Assembly (NCBI RefSeq): GCF_001292705.1
Contig: NZ_LGAK01000037.1
Location: forward strand, 1-53,524
Direction of reading: 5' to 3'
Length of the DNA stretch: 53,524 bases
Origin: Marinagarivorans algicola
Lineage (GTDB): Bacteria; Pseudomonadota; Gammaproteobacteria; Pseudomonadales; Cellvibrionaceae
Shown here piece by piece: positions 1 through 8,065 of this stretch (position 1 is the first letter of the stretch; each line of letters opens with the position of its first letter). The notes beneath the pieces are model-generated. The model searched no databases, was not told the origin of the DNA, and worked only from the letters and a program-made list of their open reading frames with translations. Made by a program: the position numbers and the translations under genes.

Positions 1-2
1 TG

Positions 3-182
3 TATTATTTGGTTTCCCAGCCGCTTGAGGGTACAGGCAGTGTTGAGCAGGCGATTAAAGCGAACTACGGTAGCGGCCCCAGTGCAAGCCGTATTACTAC
101 CGCTAGTTTTAGTGAGGTGCGGAGTAATTTAGCGGCTATCGGCTTTGATGAAGTATTAGAACAAGCTATTGAGGAAGAATAA
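3..182 (+). CDS. Partial 3' end of an unrecognised gene
   Basis: An open frame enters from the left edge and runs 59 codons to a TAA at 180-182. The visible C-terminus starts YYLVSQPLEG and ends in an acidic LEQAIEEE tail; I recognise no domain. The stop overlaps the ATG of the next gene (TAATG), which points to translational coupling and one operon. Function cannot be assigned from this fragment. Confidence 0.6.
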   Translation, partial: YYLVSQPLEGTGSVEQAIKANYGSGPSASRITTASFSEVRSNLAAIGFDEVLEQAIEEE

Positions 183-952
183 TGACAGTTAAGCAACCCG
201 ACTTAAGCTTTACGCAAAATCCTCAGTGGATAGCCGAGCGTGAGACGCACTGGGGGCCAATTGAAGGTTTTCTAAAAGAAAATAACCGAAAGGAAGTAGT
301 TGAACAATTAAAGAAACTATTTTTTACTGGTGTGATAGACAACCCGGAAGATGTTAGGGAAGGGTTTGCAATACTGTATTACCCTCTTCAAACAGCAGAA
401 GCTTGGGATTATCTATTTCAAGATGTCCGCCTAAACCCTAAGTGTTTTAAAGAATTTATGAATGCATCACTTATGGGCTCATATAACGAAAAATTCTTCT
501 TGGATGACGAGGCTCGCCTGCGATTCTTTGATTACTTTCACCCAGCAACCTATCAACCCGTCATTAAAAGCCGAGTACCGATTGGGCGTGAACAAAAGAT
601 TGTGCAAATTGAGGTGGATCGATTCGAAATTCTTAGGGATATGGCCGCTAAATTCTCGCAGTTTCTTGGTGGGAGTGAGGTTCCTGTTATTTACTATCGA
701 TTGGATTACTTTTTTTCGTTTCTCGATGAGGCGTGTGATGTTATGGATGTTAGCAATAACGATAAAGATGACATTCAATATTTTGCTAATAATTTTTTGC
801 AACGGTATTTTAAAATTGAATCTGACTTGGAACCAAAGAATCGAGGTGAACAAAAAGCCTTCCTAGTCCGCTTTTATAATCATATCGCCAACAACCCCGT
901 ACACCCCAGTATTAAAGCCATCTGGCAAAAAGTGCTGGATGAGCATGACTAA
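182..952 (+). CDS. Hypothetical protein, 256 aa, unrecognised family
   Basis: The ATG overlaps the stop of the preceding gene and the gene's own 3' end overlaps the start of the next, so this is the middle member of a three-gene coupled operon. The product is soluble-looking, without signal peptide or membrane segments, and rich in aromatic and charged residues (for example FFDYFHP near residue 115 and YYRLDYFFSF near 170). I do not recognise the family. The DNA is visibly more AT-rich than the housekeeping genes to the right, and the operon lies beside a transposase relic and a tRNA gene, so acquisition by transfer is possible. A role in a defence, toxin-immunity or secretion cassette cannot be excluded or shown. 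Confidence 0.75.
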   Translation: MTVKQPDLSFTQNPQWIAERETHWGPIEGFLKENNRKEVVEQLKKLFFTGVIDNPEDVREGFAILYYPLQTAEAWDYLFQDVRLNPKCFKEFMNASLMGSYNEKFFLDDEARLRFFDYFHPATYQPVIKSRVPIGREQKIVQIEVDRFEILRDMAAKFSQFLGGSEVPVIYYRLDYFFSFLDEACDVMDVSNNDKDDIQYFANNFLQRYFKIESDLEPKNRGEQKAFLVRFYNHIANNPVHPSIKAIWQKVLDEHD

Positions 953-1292
953 TAATCAATTTGCGGTCGATATTACCGTGCCCCAAGCGCAGTTAAATGA
1001 GTGGGTGGAATTAATAAATGGCTTGTGCGAGGGGCAGTTAGGTGCATATTTAGAAGAGCGCCTAGAAGCCTTTAACCCCAAAGCGCTTGAATTGATGGAT
1101 AAAGTGCTAGACGACTGGCTAGCCTACAGCCACCCACAGTTTTTTGATTTTGAACAACAAGGCAACCGCCTACGCTGTCAAGCCGAAGGCCCCACCGGTT
1201 TTCATCGTGATTTGGCAGTATTTAAAAAAGTTTTAGAATTATGCGGCGCGACAGTCAATGTTCAAGACAATACCCTGCTGGATTACTTGTAG
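939..1292 (+). CDS. Hypothetical protein, 117 aa, unrecognised family
   Basis: A small acidic protein with no signal peptide or membrane span. The ATG at 939 overlaps the previous gene by 14 bases; a second ATG at 945 is an alternative start. The sequence has an alpha/beta look, with a helical N-terminal half (about residues 14-62) and a C-terminal half with VFKKVLELCGATV. Size and tight coupling to two larger unknown genes fit an accessory or immunity-type subunit, but that is only inference from arrangement. It is the last gene before the IS3 relic. Confidence 0.7.
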   Translation: MSMTNNQFAVDITVPQAQLNEWVELINGLCEGQLGAYLEERLEAFNPKALELMDKVLDDWLAYSHPQFFDFEQQGNRLRCQAEGPTGFHRDLAVFKKVLELCGATVNVQDNTLLDYL

Positions 1293-1505
1293 AGACACTC
1301 ACTCAAAATTCTTGATGCTCTGTCAGCGCTGTCGCCCCTTCAGGTGTGTGGCCTAAGCGCTCTTTTTCAGCTGCTCAATCCAGCACCGCGCTTTCGCTGA
1401 CGTCACGCACCTTGCAGGCCTTATGGATATTGTATTTATCGATGACGAGTTCTGCTGCCTTACGCTTAAACTCGACACTAAATACGGTCTTTTCTTAGTC
1501 AGGTG
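1290..1505 (-). pseudogene. Decayed IS3-family transposase OrfA relic
   Basis: Reading the minus strand from about 1500 down, one frame gives TVFSVEFKRKAAELVIDKYN followed by a SESAVLD segment; after a shift comes WIEQLKK, and after another shift ERLGHTPEGATALTEHQEF. These are consecutive blocks of the helix-turn-helix OrfA of IS3-type elements. They are split by at least two frame changes and a stop, and no start, OrfB or intact ends are visible. It is therefore a dead fragment of an insertion sequence, lying between the unknown operon and tRNA-Phe. Confidence 0.75.
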
Positions 1506-1626
1506 ATATTCCTACTGCTGTAGAATACCGCCTAACGATGTGTCCGGCATTATTAGACCAGAACTGTCCTTGCTGGTGTCGATACCTCGTTGACACCTAC
1601 AGCTATATATTAAATTTTAGGCAATA

Positions 1627-1676
1627 AAAAACCCCCGTATCAGTCTGGCTATAGGCCTTATGATACGGGGGTTTAA
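1627..1676 (-). terminator. Rho-independent terminator of tRNA-Phe
   Basis: The arms ACCCCCGTATCA and TGATACGGGGGT form a 12-bp stem with a long loop. On the minus strand the stem is followed by a T-rich run (TTTTTTATT), placing it directly downstream of the tRNA-Phe gene. Confidence 0.8.
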
Positions 1677-1680
1677 GATA

Positions 1681-1756
1681 TGGTGCCCGGTCGCGGAATC
1701 GAACCACGGACACGGGGATTTTCAATCCCCTGCTCTACCAACTGAGCTAACCGGGC
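1681..1756 (-). tRNA. tRNA-Phe (anticodon GAA)
   Basis: The minus strand reads as a complete 76-nt cloverleaf: a GCCCGG acceptor stem, D-loop TAGCTCAGTTGGTAGAG, anticodon stem-loop GGGGA-TTGAAAA-TCCCC with anticodon GAA, T-arm GGTTCGATTCC, and an encoded CCA end at 1681-1683. It lies downstream of mutY-yggX on the same strand. Its 3' end faces the accessory material at the left of the window, which is the usual geometry for tRNA-targeted integration. Confidence 0.97.
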
Positions 1757-1832
1757 TTTTCGGGTTGCCCCGAAAGAGGTGCGCATTAAACCGTCAAAGC
1801 TGCGTTGAGTCAAGCGCCTTTTTAATGTTTTT

Positions 1833-2144
1833 TTATTTATTGATGTTATCGCTGTTTTTTTGAGCATCAGGCGCTGGTGTTTCGGGTATGTAGCCTTCGA
1901 TTGTATCTAACTCCCCGCCGTTAAAGAAGTTTTCCATTTGGGTACTTAGATACTTGCGGCTGCTTGGGTCAAATAGACTTAAGTGCTTTTCGTTGATCAG
2001 GCGGGTTTGGTGGGCTAGCCACTCTTGCCAAGCTTTAGCAGAAATATGGTTGAGTACATGCTCGCCTTTAGCGCCAGGCAGAGGTGCAATTTCGAGTGCT
2101 GGGAGCTCTTGTTGGTATTTTTGGCAAAAAACAGTGCGGGTCAT
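1833..2144 (-). CDS. yggX: Probable Fe(2+)-trafficking protein YggX
   Basis: A small cytosolic protein linked to iron handling and protection of Fe-S clusters from oxidants. The N-terminus MTRTVFCQKYQQELPALE carries the conserved Cys7, followed by the family segments KAWQEWLAHQTRLINEKHLS and the IEGYIPE motif. At 103 aa it is longer than the usual ~91 aa because of a polar C-terminal tail. It lies 61 bases downstream of mutY on the same strand; mutY-yggX is a common gammaproteobacterial operon, sensible because MutY is an Fe-S enzyme. Confidence 0.95.
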   Translation of the reverse strand: MTRTVFCQKYQQELPALEIAPLPGAKGEHVLNHISAKAWQEWLAHQTRLINEKHLSLFDPSSRKYLSTQMENFFNGGELDTIEGYIPETPAPDAQKNSDNINK

Positions 2145-2205
2145 GGTGTGCTCGCTTAGTAATAAATGGATAAGACGGTTGTAACTCGATGCAGCGGTGT
2201 GACTG

Positions 2206-3441
2206 CTACTGTAACTTGCCCAGCAGTTTTTTAACCGGTGCTGCTAGGCCAATGCTGGCAGGTTGGTTGGGATTGTACCATTGCTCGGCTGGCTGGAGCT
2301 GGGCTTGTTGAGGGTTGCTGGTGGCTTGTGAATATTGGGCTTTGGGTTGTGCGATAGCTGATTTGTTTTGCGCTGCGGTTTGAGTTGTGGTTCGATTGCT
2401 CGTTTGAATGGCTGCCTGAGCTTTTGTGGTGACAGCTTGAGTAATCGGTGTGATATCGAGATGGTAATGGCTAAAGGTGTGGCGCACGGTGGGGTGCTGT
2501 TGGGCTTTGCCGTGTGCTGTAAGGTGCGGCCAGCGCTGCTTGAGTAAGGTGGGCAGGGCGCTGAGCTCAGCAAACTCTGGCAGGCTCCACAGTCCACCCC
2601 AAATCCCTGTGTCTGGGCGCTCCTCTAAAAGGGTTTGGCCGTCTTTTTGTAGCAATAGCATAAGGGTTTGTTTGATGGGGATTGTTTTTTTAGGTTTTTT
2701 ACCTGGGTAGTTGGCCCATGAACCTGCAGCATAGGCTTGGCAGCTGGAGGCCAGTGGGCATTCGGTGCATTTGGGTTTGCTGCGGGTGCACACGGTAGCG
2801 CCAAGGTCCATCATAACCTGTGTATAAGCACGGCTACAGTTTTGAGCTTTGCCGTTAGCGTCGTTGATGGGTTGTTTGGGGTTGAGTGCCTCGGCCACTT
2901 GCCATAATGCGTTGGCGGTAGCACTTTGGCCGGGCCAGCCTTCAATCGCGTAATGCCGCGCCAATACCCGCTTTACATTGCCATCTAAAATAGCGGCAGG
3001 TTGTTGGTGCGCTAGGCTTACAATCGCGCCTGCTGTTGAGCGGCCAATACCCGGTAGCTCGCTTAGTGCCTCTACGGTATCGGGAAATTGCCCGTTGAGT
3101 TGCTCGGCGACAACTTGCGCTGCTTTGTGTAAATTGCGCGCACGTGCGTAGTAACCTAGCCCCGTCCATAAATGTAAAACGTGATCTTGGGGGGCTTTGG
3201 CTAACGCTTGTACCGTAGGGTAGTGGTTAATAAAGCGCTCAAAATACGGAATGACGGTGTCGACCTGCGTTTGCTGCAGCATAATTTCGCTCAGCCATAC
3301 ACGGTAGGGGGTAATATCTTGCTGCCAAGGTAAGTGCTTGCGCCCATGTAATGCGTACCACGCTAATACACGTTTAACAAAGCTTTTGGCTTGGCTGTGA
3401 TGGATTGTATTGTTTGAATTACTCACAATAATATTCTGCAT
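2206..3441 (-). CDS. mutY: A/G-specific adenine DNA glycosylase MutY
   Basis: Removes adenine mispaired with guanine or 8-oxoguanine. Numbering from the ATG at 3441: the catalytic Glu lies in [10 protein letters not shown] (E52), the helix-hairpin-helix [10 protein letters not shown] at 128-137, the catalytic Asp in LDGNVKR (D153), and the four [4Fe-4S] cysteines in C-x6-C-x2-C-x5-C spacing at 218-234. The C-terminal NUDIX-like 8-oxoG recognition domain is present (FSHYHLDI) but is interrupted by about 50 residues rich in Gln, Thr and Ala (about 337-385) before the terminal WYNPNQP and [10 protein letters not shown] motifs. The frame stays open upstream to an ATG at 3510; those 23 extra residues do not resemble MutY, so I prefer 3441, although neither start has a strong ribosome-binding site. 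Confidence 0.95.
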   Translation of the reverse strand: MQNIIVSNSNNTIHHSQAKSFVKRVLAWYALHGRKHLPWQQDITPYRVWLSEIMLQQTQVDTVIPYFERFINHYPTVQALAKAPQDHVLHLWTGLGYYARARNLHKAAQVVAEQLNGQFPDTVEALSELPGIGRSTAGAIVSLAHQQPAAILDGNVKRVLARHYAIEGWPGQSATANALWQVAEALNPKQPINDANGKAQNCSRAYTQVMMDLGATVCTRSKPKCTECPLASSCQAYAAGSWANYPGKKPKKTIPIKQTLMLLLQKDGQTLLEERPDTGIWGGLWSLPEFAELSALPTLLKQRWPHLTAHGKAQQHPTVRHTFSHYHLDITPITQAVTTKAQAAIQTSNRTTTQTAAQNKSAIAQPKAQYSQATSNPQQAQLQPAEQWYNPNQPASIGLAAPVKKLLGKLQ

Positions 3442-3597
3442 TAAAAAATAGGGGGCTATGGTAATGGGTCTAAGGTATGGAGGCACGTAAGTCTTCATTT
3501 TTGTGCTCAAGTTACGGGCTTTATGAGCTTTATTGTATTGTTGTTGTGGCTAATGAGTGGCTGGTTACTCTATCTTTGATCTTCATCATTGCAATAA

Positions 3598-3620
3598 CAA
3601 ATAAGAATGGTTATTATTTG
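3598..3620. promoter_or_regulatory. Candidate Fur box upstream of the iron-binding protein gene
   Basis: The AT-rich imperfect palindrome CAAATAAGAATGGTTATTATTTG (arms AAATAA and TTATTT) resembles Fur operators and lies about 35 bases before the start of the iron ABC substrate-binding gene. Ferric uptake genes are classical Fur targets. Assigned by eye; no scoring matrix was run. Confidence 0.5.
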
Positions 3621-3653
3621 CGTTTGTTTTCTGGTCAAATATAAGGGCTTTAC

Positions 3654-4745
3654 ATGACGCAGCATGGCACGGTTTTATCGTTTTTGAACGCTCCGCTTAA
3701 AGCGGGCACATTTTTAAAGCTTGGTTTAGTGATTGGCGCATTGTTGACCGCCGCCTGTGGAAAAGAGTCGTCATCGAGTGAGGTGGCGGCAGTGCCTAAG
3801 CAAGATGCTGGCGGTATTATCACCGTGTACTCCGAGCGCAAAGAGCACTTAATTAAACCCATGTTTGATGCTTATACGCAAAAAACTGGTGTGCAGGTGC
3901 GTTATATTACCGATAAGGCTGGGCCTTTAATTTCGCGCTTGCAAAGCGAAGGCGCATCAACACAGGCCGATATGCTGGTGACTGTCGATGCTGGTAATTT
4001 GTGGCAAGCGGCTGAGCAGGGTGTTTTACGTGCTGTAGAGTCACCCATTTTAGAGGCTAACGTACCGGCAAACTTACAAGATGAAAACAACTTGTGGTTT
4101 GGCCTTTCGCAGCGCGCGCGCACTATTATTTATGCCACCGATCGTGTGAAACCTAGCGAATTAAGCACGTATGAAGCACTGGCTGATAGCCAGTGGAAGG
4201 GGCGTTTATGCTTGCGCACCTCTAAAAAGGTTTACAACCAGTCGCTAGTGGCGACGTTGATTGCCACGCAAGGCGAAGCTAAAACAGAAGAAATTATTAA
4301 GGGTTGGGTGGCTAACTTAGCGACGGCACCTTACTCTAACGATACATCATTAATGGAAGATATTGTTGCTGGGCGATGTGATGTAGGTATAGTGAATACT
4401 TACTACTTTGGCCGCATGCAGAAGCAGACACCCGATGTTAAGCTCGCTCTTTTTTGGCCTAACCAAAGCGACCGTGGCGTACATGTGAATATATCGGGTG
4501 CCGGCATTACTCAGCATGCTAAAAACCCAGAGGGCGCGCAAAAATTGTTAGAGTGGTTAAGCAGCCCCGAAGCGCAGTATACGTTTGCCGAGCTCAACCA
4601 AGAGTACCCTGTGCATACTGGGGTTAAGCCTAGTGCTCAGGTTTTATCGTGGGGTGAATTTAAAGCCGATCAAGTGAATATGAGCTCGGCGGGCCGCTTG
4701 CAAGCTGCTGCGGTTAAGTTGATGGACCGTGCGGGCTATCGTTAA
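3654..4745 (+). CDS. Ferric-iron ABC transporter substrate-binding protein (FbpA/FutA-like)
   Basis: Periplasmic or lipid-anchored receptor that delivers Fe(III) to an ABC permease. The N-terminus has a hydrophobic signal ending in LLTAAC, compatible with a lipobox with Cys at about residue 35. The mature protein begins the extracellular-solute-binding fold with ITVYSERKEHLIKPMFDAY, and the tandem tyrosines in VNTYYFGRM match the iron-coordinating Tyr pair of this family. Length 363 aa is normal. A Fur-like palindrome precedes it. Its permease is 1.55 kb downstream, beyond an opposite-strand gene, and no ATPase gene of this transporter is in the window. Confidence 0.9.
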   Translation: MTQHGTVLSFLNAPLKAGTFLKLGLVIGALLTAACGKESSSSEVAAVPKQDAGGIITVYSERKEHLIKPMFDAYTQKTGVQVRYITDKAGPLISRLQSEGASTQADMLVTVDAGNLWQAAEQGVLRAVESPILEANVPANLQDENNLWFGLSQRARTIIYATDRVKPSELSTYEALADSQWKGRLCLRTSKKVYNQSLVATLIATQGEAKTEEIIKGWVANLATAPYSNDTSLMEDIVAGRCDVGIVNTYYFGRMQKQTPDVKLALFWPNQSDRGVHVNISGAGITQHAKNPEGAQKLLEWLSSPEAQYTFAELNQEYPVHTGVKPSAQVLSWGEFKADQVNMSSAGRLQAAAVKLMDRAGYR

Positions 4746-4810
4746 TATACGGTAGCTTTCATAAGCGTATTGATGCGCTATTGTTGTATACATTTTTAGC
4801 TATCGGGTTG

Positions 4811-6139
4811 CTATAAACTCATCACCCAGAGGTCGTTTAGCTCTCTGGCTGTGGTGGGTTCTGGTACATCTTCTAGCGCCATCAGGCAGTCGGTAAGTTC
4901 TAGGCTGAGGTCACCATGCTCTTTGGTGACCACTTGCCATAAGTTTTGGCGCAGTTTATTCAGTTGAAAGCGCACCTCTTTATTCATAATAAAAGCGCGC
5001 TCTATTTCGGTGTAGTAATGGCTAAGCTGTTGCTGAGCAGTTTGCTCTAAAAAGCGCACATATGCTGAGTTAATGACACTTGAGCGATCAATGGCCGATA
5101 CAATATGAAACATGGCATTTTGTAGGGCATGCAAGCCTTTATGTTGATGTTTAAAGCCAAAACTTAAAAGGCATTTGTGGAGAATTTTAGTACAGGTGAG
5201 TGTGTGTGTTAGCTCGCTTTTTACAACCTCTGTAAAGTAGGGCATAAGCTCGATGGGCACAAGTGTTTGCGGGCTTTTGAGCGGGGTTAATAGCTCAATC
5301 AAAGCTCGGCCTACCGCATCATTTTTAATATTTAAACTGACCTCAAGCATAGGCGTTACATCGCCTAAATTGCAATCTGGATGCTTGCGAGCAATCGCAA
5401 ACAGACTGTCGAGTAATCGAATAAAGTGCGCATATTCGTGAATACTGTTGGCGAGCTTACCATTAGGGTAGCCGGTACCATCGGGTAGTTCATGGTGGTC
5501 GAGTGCCGTTTGGGCAATGCTGCTGGGTAGCTTGGGTATTTGGGCGAGCAGCCGATGACCGCGCTGCGGATGGGTTTTGATTTCTAGCCATTGTTCTACT
5601 GTGAGTTCGCGGGTACTTCTTAAGATGGCAGGGTCGATGTGTAACATGCCAATATCGTGGCACAAGCCAGCAATAAACATGCTGCCTATCTCAGCCCCTT
5701 GCTTGTTAATATGCTGCATGACAATAGTGCTAAGCCAAGCGCAAAAGAGGCTTTGTTGGTAGGTATCTGATAGCTGGCTGCGCATAACAGTCAGGTGCTG
5801 TTTAATCACGGGGTAGCGGCATGCCAATGTGCAGCAGGTTTTGAGAACGTTGTGATTGAGATGGGTTTGGCTGAGCTGTTTTAACCGAGTATTGGATTGC
5901 AGGTAATGTAAAAAGTCTTGATATAGCTCCTCGGCGGTCAAAGTATTATCAATTGATGTGACAGCAAATGGCGGGATTGCGAGCTGAGCTTGATCGAGAG
6001 CTTCGAGCTGATGTACAGCCATGCGCAAGCCGCTCTCGCATATCAGTTTGCCATTGCGGGTGGTAAGACGTGCGTTAGCGTATACCTGGTGCTCACTGGG
6101 TAGAGCAATTAAGTGTTGAATATAGGGGGTTGTTGCCAT
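4811..6139 (-). CDS. HD-GYP-type domain protein (putative c-di-GMP phosphodiesterase)
   Basis: A cytosolic 442-aa protein. The HD-GYP core is central: HD at residues 161-162 in LCHDIGMLHIDP, a following His at 190 (KTHPQRG), then HHELPDGTGYP at 215-225. These are metal-ligand and GYP signatures of phosphodiesterases that hydrolyse cyclic di-GMP. The lysine normally found in HDIGK is methionine (M165), so activity should not be assumed. The N-terminal 110 residues match a DUF3391-like adaptor region by position only. A C-terminal 200-residue helical region has no recognised domain. The gene sits between, and opposite to, two iron-transport genes. Confidence 0.88.
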   Translation of the reverse strand: MATTPYIQHLIALPSEHQVYANARLTTRNGKLICESGLRMAVHQLEALDQAQLAIPPFAVTSIDNTLTAEELYQDFLHYLQSNTRLKQLSQTHLNHNVLKTCCTLACRYPVIKQHLTVMRSQLSDTYQQSLFCAWLSTIVMQHINKQGAEIGSMFIAGLCHDIGMLHIDPAILRSTRELTVEQWLEIKTHPQRGHRLLAQIPKLPSSIAQTALDHHELPDGTGYPNGKLANSIHEYAHFIRLLDSLFAIARKHPDCNLGDVTPMLEVSLNIKNDAVGRALIELLTPLKSPQTLVPIELMPYFTEVVKSELTHTLTCTKILHKCLLSFGFKHQHKGLHALQNAMFHIVSAIDRSSVINSAYVRFLEQTAQQQLSHYYTEIERAFIMNKEVRFQLNKLRQNLWQVVTKEHGDLSLELTDCLMALEDVPEPTTARELNDLWVMSL

Positions 6140-6302
6140 GTATCTGATGCCAAAACGTACTGCGTCACGATGAGTATAGGTGAGGAAATCGTATTTTTGC
6201 GTTTTTGCACTATTTTATATTACGTGATTTTGCTTGGATTTTTTGCCGCTGCGATAACTTCTGGCATGATGTGCGCCTACCTTTCAGATTGAGTCGCTTG
6301 TG

Positions 6303-7925
6303 ATGACCTCTTCCAATATGCTTTCTCGTTTACGTCATTCGTTGTGGTCTGTACCGGCTTTGGCGGTTGCATTGATGGTGGCTTTGCCGGTGCTTGTGAT
6401 TATTTTGAGTTGGGGCAATGCACAGATCGATGTTTGGCAGCACTTAATAGCAACAGGCCTAGGGCGTTTACTCAAAAATACTTTATGGCTAATGCTTGGT
6501 GTGGGTATTTTAGTGATGCTGGTGGGAGTCACCCTAGCTTGGTTAACGGCGGTATGTGAATTTCCTGGGCGGCGCTGGCTTGATTGGGCGTTGATTTTAC
6601 CGTTGGCTATTCCTACGTATGTTGTGGCTTTTGTGGGTTTGGGGTTGATGAGTTATAGCGGCCCTATCCTGACGTTATGGCGAGAACTGCTGGGTAATGA
6701 CAGCTGGCAGCCCGATATTCGCTCACCTATTGGTGTGATTTTGGTGATGAGTGCGGTGCTCTACCCTTATGTTTATATGCTGGCGCGCAGTGCTTTTTTG
6801 CAGCAAGGCCGGGCCTTGTTAGATGCTGCTCGCACTTTGGGTGTGGGGCCGGTTAAAGGCTTTATAAAAGTCGCGCTGCCTATGGCGCGCCCTGCCATTG
6901 TGGCAGGTATGGCGTTAGCACTTATGGAGGCTTTAGCCGATTTTGGCGCAGTGTCGGTATTTAACTACGATACGTTTACGACAGCTATTTATAAAAGTTG
7001 GTTTGGATTTTTTAATTTACAAGCAGCAGCGCAGTTAGCCTCATTGTTGTTATTGTGTGTGGCACTGGCTTTAATGGCCGAGCAAAAATTGCGCGGCAAA
7101 AAAAATGTGCATAATGCGGCGAACAAAGCTCGTGACCGCATTCAATTACGTGGCTGGCAGGCCTTTTTAGCCAGTGGGTTTTGTCTATTGATTTTTACGG
7201 TGACGTTTGTGGTCCCTGTAGGCCAGCTGGTGGTATGGGTTGTGCAAACGGGTTTAAGTGCCTTTGATGCGCGCTTTGTTCAGCTAATACTGCATACTTT
7301 TTTATTGGGCTTCATTGCCGCCATATTGGTCGCGGCGGCGGCTTTGGGAGTCAGTTTGGCGCAGCGTTTTGGTAATAGCCCTATTGGGTTAACGCAGTTT
7401 ACCTCTTTGGGTTACGCCTTACCGGGGTCAGTATTGGCGGTGGGTGTGATGGTGGCTTTTACATTTTTGGATCGCGAGTTACTGGCGCCTATGTTTAATT
7501 TTTTAGGCATTACACACACCGGCCAAATATTAGTGGGCAGTGTGACGGCCTTAATATTGGCGTACATCATTCGTTATTTTTCGGTAGGTCTTGGGCCTAT
7601 CCAGTCTGGCCTAGAGCGCATACGCCCAAGCTTTGAAGAAGCCGCCCGCACGCTAGGGTGCAATCGCCGCCAAGTGGTTTGGCGAGTGTACTTACCCTTG
7701 CTGAGTCCTGCCACTTTAACTGCCATGGTTTTGGTTTTAGTCGATGTTATGAAAGAAATGCCTGCTACATTACTACTACGCCCTTTTGGTTGGGATACGC
7801 TCGCAGTGCGAGTGTATGAGATGACCAGTGAAGGCGAGTGGCAAAGGGCGGCTTTGCCTGCCTTGGTTTTAGTGCTGGTGTCTGTGGTGCCTGTGGTGAT
7901 GATGATTCGGCGTAGTCGGCGCTAA
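6303..7925 (+). CDS. Ferric-iron ABC transporter permease (FbpB/FutB-like, fused dimer)
   Basis: An inner-membrane protein of about 540 aa with twelve or so hydrophobic segments and two copies of the permease fold, as in FbpB/ThiP-type transporters. Two EAA loops are visible: DAARTLGVGPVKGFIKVALP near residue 175 and EEAARTLGCNRRQVVWRVYL near 445, each contacting the ATPase. It belongs functionally with the substrate-binding gene at 3654. A GTG at 6300 directly precedes the ATG chosen here. No partner ATPase gene follows; the next gene is a VanZ-like protein. Confidence 0.92.
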   Translation: MTSSNMLSRLRHSLWSVPALAVALMVALPVLVIILSWGNAQIDVWQHLIATGLGRLLKNTLWLMLGVGILVMLVGVTLAWLTAVCEFPGRRWLDWALILPLAIPTYVVAFVGLGLMSYSGPILTLWRELLGNDSWQPDIRSPIGVILVMSAVLYPYVYMLARSAFLQQGRALLDAARTLGVGPVKGFIKVALPMARPAIVAGMALALMEALADFGAVSVFNYDTFTTAIYKSWFGFFNLQAAAQLASLLLLCVALALMAEQKLRGKKNVHNAANKARDRIQLRGWQAFLASGFCLLIFTVTFVVPVGQLVVWVVQTGLSAFDARFVQLILHTFLLGFIAAILVAAAALGVSLAQRFGNSPIGLTQFTSLGYALPGSVLAVGVMVAFTFLDRELLAPMFNFLGITHTGQILVGSVTALILAYIIRYFSVGLGPIQSGLERIRPSFEEAARTLGCNRRQVVWRVYLPLLSPATLTAMVLVLVDVMKEMPATLLLRPFGWDTLAVRVYEMTSEGEWQRAALPALVLVLVSVVPVVMMIRRSRR

Positions 7926-8065
7926 CGTGGTGTACTCTTATTTGTAAGGGGAGTCACGTCATCGCGAGCGCTTAAATACCCAAATGTCAGTCATGAGCCC
8001 CCTTCAGGTAAGGTTTGTCAGCTTAGTTGTCGAGTGGTGAATTTTTCAATGTAATAGGCGGCCCA

